From contig DASWHX010000236.1 in assembly GCA_036397995.1 (NCBI GenBank), positions 1-9,170 of the forward strand: DNA of 9,170 nucleotides, written 5' to 3'. Position numbers and translations under genes: made by a program. The DNA is from DASWHX01 sp036397995. GTDB taxonomy: Bacteria > Bacteroidota > Bacteroidia > Cytophagales > Cyclobacteriaceae. The stretch's first letter is position 1, and every line of letters starts with the position of its first letter. Below are positions 6,458 to 9,170 of this stretch, piece after piece. Below the pieces are notes generated by a model that was not told the origin of the DNA, searched no databases, and saw only the letters and a program-made list of their open reading frames with translations.

Positions 6458-7195
6458 TTATTCATCAACCAAATCTTCCTCTTCAAATTCAATATTATTA
6501 CCTAAAGTACCCTGCAAACGCTTAAAAAACGATTCCCTTTCAGGAAGGGGAATGAAAGTCAATGTATCTGTAAGGGCTATTGAAGCTTCAATAACCGGCT
6601 CATAGCGATTCAGGGTAGCCAGTGTATCAAAAACAATCGGCAACAATTTCACATCCAGGTTATACTTTTGTATGAAGGATCTTAAATTATTCAATTGGAA
6701 AATATCTGTAGCTAAAGCAATGTTTTTGAATCCCAAATCCTGGGCCATCTTGTAAGAGTAATACACGTTTTCTGTGCTGTGTTCAGCTCGTTCTTCAGTA
6801 AAAATACGCTGATCAGGAATTCCCAATGCCTTACCATAAAGTGACATTACCTTTGCTTCCACATAAGGAGTATAAACCGCGCCTCCGGAATAAATTATGT
6901 TCTTTGTATAACCTTTTTGATACAGATAATAAGACCAGTGAACCCTGATTTTCATAATGCTGCTCCAGGATTCCCCTTCAAATGGAACGCCAGGAACTAT
7001 GATGGCATCATAAGGCTGGTTCTCCAATCCATTTTCAAAGGTTTCATACATACCTGGATAAAAAACGGAACAGCCGGACATTGTTGCGATAAACACGTAG
7101 GTAAATACTTTTCTGCCAGCCCAGAAAACAACAATAGGAGATAACAAAACAGCAGAAATGACAACAATGATCTTATGTATGCGGGTAACTTTCAT
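6458..7195 (-). CDS. DUF218/YdcF-like membrane-anchored protein
   Basis: The protein has 245 residues. A hydrophobic N-terminal segment (about 9-26, IIVVISAVLLSPIVVFWA) acts as a signal anchor. The DUF218 domain (ElyC/SanA/YdcF family) follows: YDAIIVPGVPFEG (62-74), the first strand with its Pro-Gly turn; RVHWSYYLYQKGYTKNIIYSGG (84-105) ending in the conserved SGG; Y111-V-E-A-K (111-115) and ALGIPDQRIFTEERAEHSTENVYYS (123-147), with the conserved E-x-x-A-x-(H/N)-T-x-E-N motif; then KNIALATDIFQLNN (157-170). The family includes envelope proteins linked to lipid-carrier or peptidoglycan metabolism (ElyC) and vancomycin sensitivity (SanA); the exact reaction is unknown. The C-terminus is acidic (EFEEEDLVDE). 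MSGC at 39-42 resembles a lipobox but lies too far along to be convincing. The ORF is transcribed away from the DUF5686-type gene. Confidence 0.82.
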   Translation of the reverse strand: MKVTRIHKIIVVISAVLLSPIVVFWAGRKVFTYVFIATMSGCSVFYPGMYETFENGLENQPYDAIIVPGVPFEGESWSSIMKIRVHWSYYLYQKGYTKNIIYSGGAVYTPYVEAKVMSLYGKALGIPDQRIFTEERAEHSTENVYYSYKMAQDLGFKNIALATDIFQLNNLRSFIQKYNLDVKLLPIVFDTLATLNRYEPVIEASIALTDTLTFIPLPERESFFKRLQGTLGNNIEFEEEDLVDE

Positions 7196-7243
7196 TTAAA
7201 ACATTAATAAAATATCCTGTCAGCTAATAGAGCAATTTGTAAC

Positions 7244-7268
7244 ATTGCGACCTTTGAGCGGTCATAAT
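7244..7268. promoter_or_regulatory. Imperfect dyad in the divergent intergenic region
   Basis: ATTGCGACC (7244-7252) and GGTCATAAT (7260-7268) are near-mirror arms around TTTGAGC, with 7 of 9 positions complementary (the fourth and fifth pairs do not match). It lies between the divergent starts at 7195 and 7363, where a shared operator would be expected. A regulator-binding role is a guess; chance occurrence is quite possible. Confidence 0.2.
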
Positions 7269-7304
7269 AATATTCTATGCAACTGATATATGCTTCCTGC
7301 CGTC

Positions 7305-7336
7305 TTGTTACTAAATTTAAAAATAGAACAAATTTG
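7305..7336 (+). promoter_or_regulatory. Candidate Bacteroidota-type promoter for the DUF5686-type gene
   Basis: TTG (7305-7307) is followed after 21 bases by CAAATTTG (7329-7336), one base away from the TAnnTTTG -7 box of Bacteroidota housekeeping promoters. The -7 box ends 26 bases before ATG 7363, which would give a leader of roughly 15-20 bases. The T-to-C change in the first position of the box lowers confidence. Confidence 0.35.
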
Positions 7337-7362
7337 ATAATTCACTTGTTTTAGCTTCAACA

Positions 7363-9170
7363 ATGAGCAGGGTTTTTAGAATCTTATTTATTTATGGTTT
7401 ATGGTTGGCTGCCCATTCGGCTTTAGCCGTTTCCGGTCCGGGTGGGGTTCAGGGAACAATTACTACCGAAGATGGTGAGACACTTCCTTATTCCACCATA
7501 TACGTAAGGAATATCCAAACCGGCACCTCCTCCAACGCCGAAGGATTTTACAGGATAAGTTTGGATCCCGGAAAGTATGACCTTGTTTTCCAGTATATGG
7601 GGTATGAAACATCCGTTCAATTTGTTGAAGTTGGACAAACTTTTTTAGAATTGAACATAACACTAAAACCTCAAATCATTGTTCTGAACACAGTTGAAAT
7701 CACGGCAAGAGATGAAGATCCTTCTTATACGGTGATCAGAAAAGCCATAGCGAAAGCCAAGTATCACACCCAAATTATTGATACGATGAGTGCACGAGTT
7801 TATATTAAAGGCTCCGGCCGGCTAATAAGCGCGCCATTCTTTGCGCGTAACCAATTAAAGAAAGAAGGAATTGATTCAACTTCGGCGTTCATCCAGGAAT
7901 CTGTCAGTATTATAAAGTACAAAAGACCAAATACCATTGAAGAACAGGTAATTTCAATCCGCACAATTGGTGACGCGCAAAACCAATCCCCGAATGCATA
8001 CATAAATGGAAGTTTTTACGAACCTGAAATTGCCGGCGCCATATCCCCTTTGTCGCCAAGGGCATTCGCTTACTATATTTTTGAGCACCAGGGAACCTTC
8101 TTCGACAGGGGAGTTATGGTGAACAAGATAAAGGTGATACCGAGATCAAAGGGTGATGATATTTTTTGGGGGTTCATCTACATTGTCGAAGATTCCTGGG
8201 CAATTCATAGCCTGGACCTTAAAGCTACTAAATTGGGAATCAACTTTCATCTCAGACAAATTTGTGATCAAATCGAACCAAACATTTGGCTTCCGGTAAA
8301 CCACAATGTCGAAGGTGATGGTAAAATCCTGGGATTTGATTTTGAATTTCAGTACCTGGTGAGTGTGAGTGATTTTTACATTGAATTAAACCCGGAGCTG
8401 GATTTTGAATTTGAAGTTATTGATGAGAAGGTTAATCCGGAACTTGCCAAAGAATTGAAGCCAAAACTGGACATCAAAACAGCTCAGCTCGAGGAAAAAC
8501 TTGCCAATGGTAATGAAATAACGAGGAAAGAACTCAGGAAAGTTCTGAAAGAATATGAGCAGATGGAACTTGAGGAATTTGAAATGCCTGATATTCTTCA
8601 GGATTACAAAATGATTATTGACTCCACAGCGTACGATTTCAATCCCTCTTACTGGGCGGAAATACGACCAATCCCACTGTCCAAATATGAAGTTCGTGGA
8701 TATGAGAAAATGGACTCTATGGCTGTAGCTGAAAAGGAGGAGCAACTTAAAGACAGTTTAAAAGCGGAGCGTAAGAAGAACTTTCATGTTGAGGATTTAT
8801 TGCTTGGCAATTCGTATCGTATTACTGACCAAAGCAGATTCAGGATTAAACCTTTTCTTGAAAATTTGGGCTTTAATTCTGTTGAAGGTTACAATCTAAC
8901 CTATGGATTGCGGTACGATGGAAATTACAAGGGCCGGAAAAGGCTGTCTTTCGGACCCGATGTCCGGTACTCCTTTGCCCGGAACAAAGTAACCGGTCGC
9001 GGTGTAATGGAATACAGATTTGGAGAACGATTAACCCCAGGAAGAATTTATGGAGAAGGAGGAAAATACGTAGTGCAGTATAACCATGCGGAACCTATAC
9101 ATCCCATTGTAAATAGCTTTATGTCCCTATTATTCAGCAAGAATTACATGAAAATTTATGAGCGGGATTA
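7363..9170 (+). CDS. DUF5686/carboxypeptidase-regulatory-like outer-membrane protein, 3' end cut by the window
   Basis: From ATG 7363 the frame is open for 602 codons to the right edge (last two bases TA). Residues 1-23 are a signal peptide (MSRVFRILFIYGLWLAAHSALA). Residues 28-101 form a CarboxypepD_reg-like Ig-type domain (GVQGTITTEDGETLPYSTIY, SNAEGFYRISLDPGKYDLVF, MGYET). The section from 118 to about 165 (DPSYTVIRKAIAKAKYH, RVYIKGSGRL) matches the opening of DUF5686, a family of large Bacteroidota envelope proteins usually about 800 residues, so roughly a quarter is missing. A charged, probably helical stretch at about 357-407 (KVNPELAKELKPKLD, ITRKELRKVLKEYEQ) precedes a section rich in alternating strands from about 480 (RFRIKPFLENLGF, LTYGLRYDG) that may be the start of a C-terminal barrel. 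The function is unknown; DUF5686 proteins often carry such N-terminal domains. A promoter-like element lies upstream. Confidence 0.85.
   Translation, partial: MSRVFRILFIYGLWLAAHSALAVSGPGGVQGTITTEDGETLPYSTIYVRNIQTGTSSNAEGFYRISLDPGKYDLVFQYMGYETSVQFVEVGQTFLELNITLKPQIIVLNTVEITARDEDPSYTVIRKAIAKAKYHTQIIDTMSARVYIKGSGRLISAPFFARNQLKKEGIDSTSAFIQESVSIIKYKRPNTIEEQVISIRTIGDAQNQSPNAYINGSFYEPEIAGAISPLSPRAFAYYIFEHQGTFFDRGVMVNKIKVIPRSKGDDIFWGFIYIVEDSWAIHSLDLKATKLGINFHLRQICDQIEPNIWLPVNHNVEGDGKILGFDFEFQYLVSVSDFYIELNPELDFEFEVIDEKVNPELAKELKPKLDIKTAQLEEKLANGNEITRKELRKVLKEYEQMELEEFEMPDILQDYKMIIDSTAYDFNPSYWAEIRPIPLSKYEVRGYEKMDSMAVAEKEEQLKDSLKAERKKNFHVEDLLLGNSYRITDQSRFRIKPFLENLGFNSVEGYNLTYGLRYDGNYKGRKRLSFGPDVRYSFARNKVTGRGVMEYRFGERLTPGRIYGEGGKYVVQYNHAEPIHPIVNSFMSLLFSKNYMKIYERD

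Noticed and set aside
6575..7080. Lipobox-like MSGC in the YdcF-like protein (residues 39-42)
   Set aside because: A 41-residue prepeptide with an earlier hydrophobic anchor is not a normal lipoprotein signal, and Met at the -3 position is atypical; a signal anchor explains it better.
8386..8745. Minus-strand open frame of 119 residues inside the DUF5686-type gene
   Set aside because: Phe/Ile/Leu-rich translation, as expected opposite a Glu/Lys-rich coding stretch; the plus frame is continuous across it and matches the family.
1..9170. A new multi-gene defence, secretion or mobile system
   Set aside because: No nuclease, helicase, ATPase, reverse transcriptase, toxin-antitoxin pair, integrase or repeat array was seen; genes are metabolic or envelope proteins in ordinary order.

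Overview
The window looks like chromosomal DNA of a Bacteroidota bacterium, probably from the Cytophagales or a nearby order (order-level placement is inference). The reasons are two families largely confined to that phylum (a DUF6588-type predicted outer-membrane protein and a DUF5686/carboxypeptidase-regulatory-like protein), AT-rich leaders without strong Shine-Dalgarno sequences, one plausible Bacteroidota-type promoter (TTG then a TAnnTTTG-like box), and several exported proteins with signal peptides. I see no tRNA, rRNA, CRISPR, IS element, integrase or phage gene. Composition and codon choice look even throughout, so nothing points to a mobile island.

Layout from left to right: (1) the 3' end of a small exported protein, with a GC-rich hairpin over its stop codon (1-336); (2) a DUF6588-like outer-membrane barrel gene on + (456-1547), converging on (3) a minus-strand secreted protein with a calcium-loop-like motif and a C-terminal SH3-like domain (1556-2290); (4) a short ORF that appears to be the decayed tail of a YtcJ-type amidohydrolase (2403-2630); (5) a tightly coupled pair on +, a CoA-acylating (methyl)malonate-semialdehyde dehydrogenase homologue (2655-4121) and a class III PLP aminotransferase (4123-5466) one base apart; (6) two minus-strand envelope genes, a DUF218/YdcF-like membrane protein (6458-7195) followed by a lipoprotein (5470-6390), the latter converging on the aminotransferase with a 3-base gap; (7) a divergent intergenic region with a dyad and a candidate promoter, leading into a large DUF5686-type protein cut off by the right edge (7363-9170). 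No gene-free stretch exceeds 300 bases.

The only clear metabolic unit is the dehydrogenase-aminotransferase pair. An omega-aminotransferase would turn beta-alanine or 3-aminoisobutyrate (less certainly taurine or another omega-amino acid) into a semialdehyde, and the dehydrogenase would oxidise malonate or methylmalonate semialdehyde with decarboxylation to acetyl-CoA or propionyl-CoA. The substrate is inferred from family and adjacency. The dehydrogenase also has an odd feature: the usual substrate-binding Arg in its N-terminal part appears to be Lys, while an Arg is present in a PREP motif near the C-terminus. The other genes are envelope or exported proteins of unknown detailed role. I found no convincing new multi-gene defence or mobile system; the most interesting items are the amidohydrolase relic, the variant dehydrogenase and its partner, and the stop-codon hairpins.
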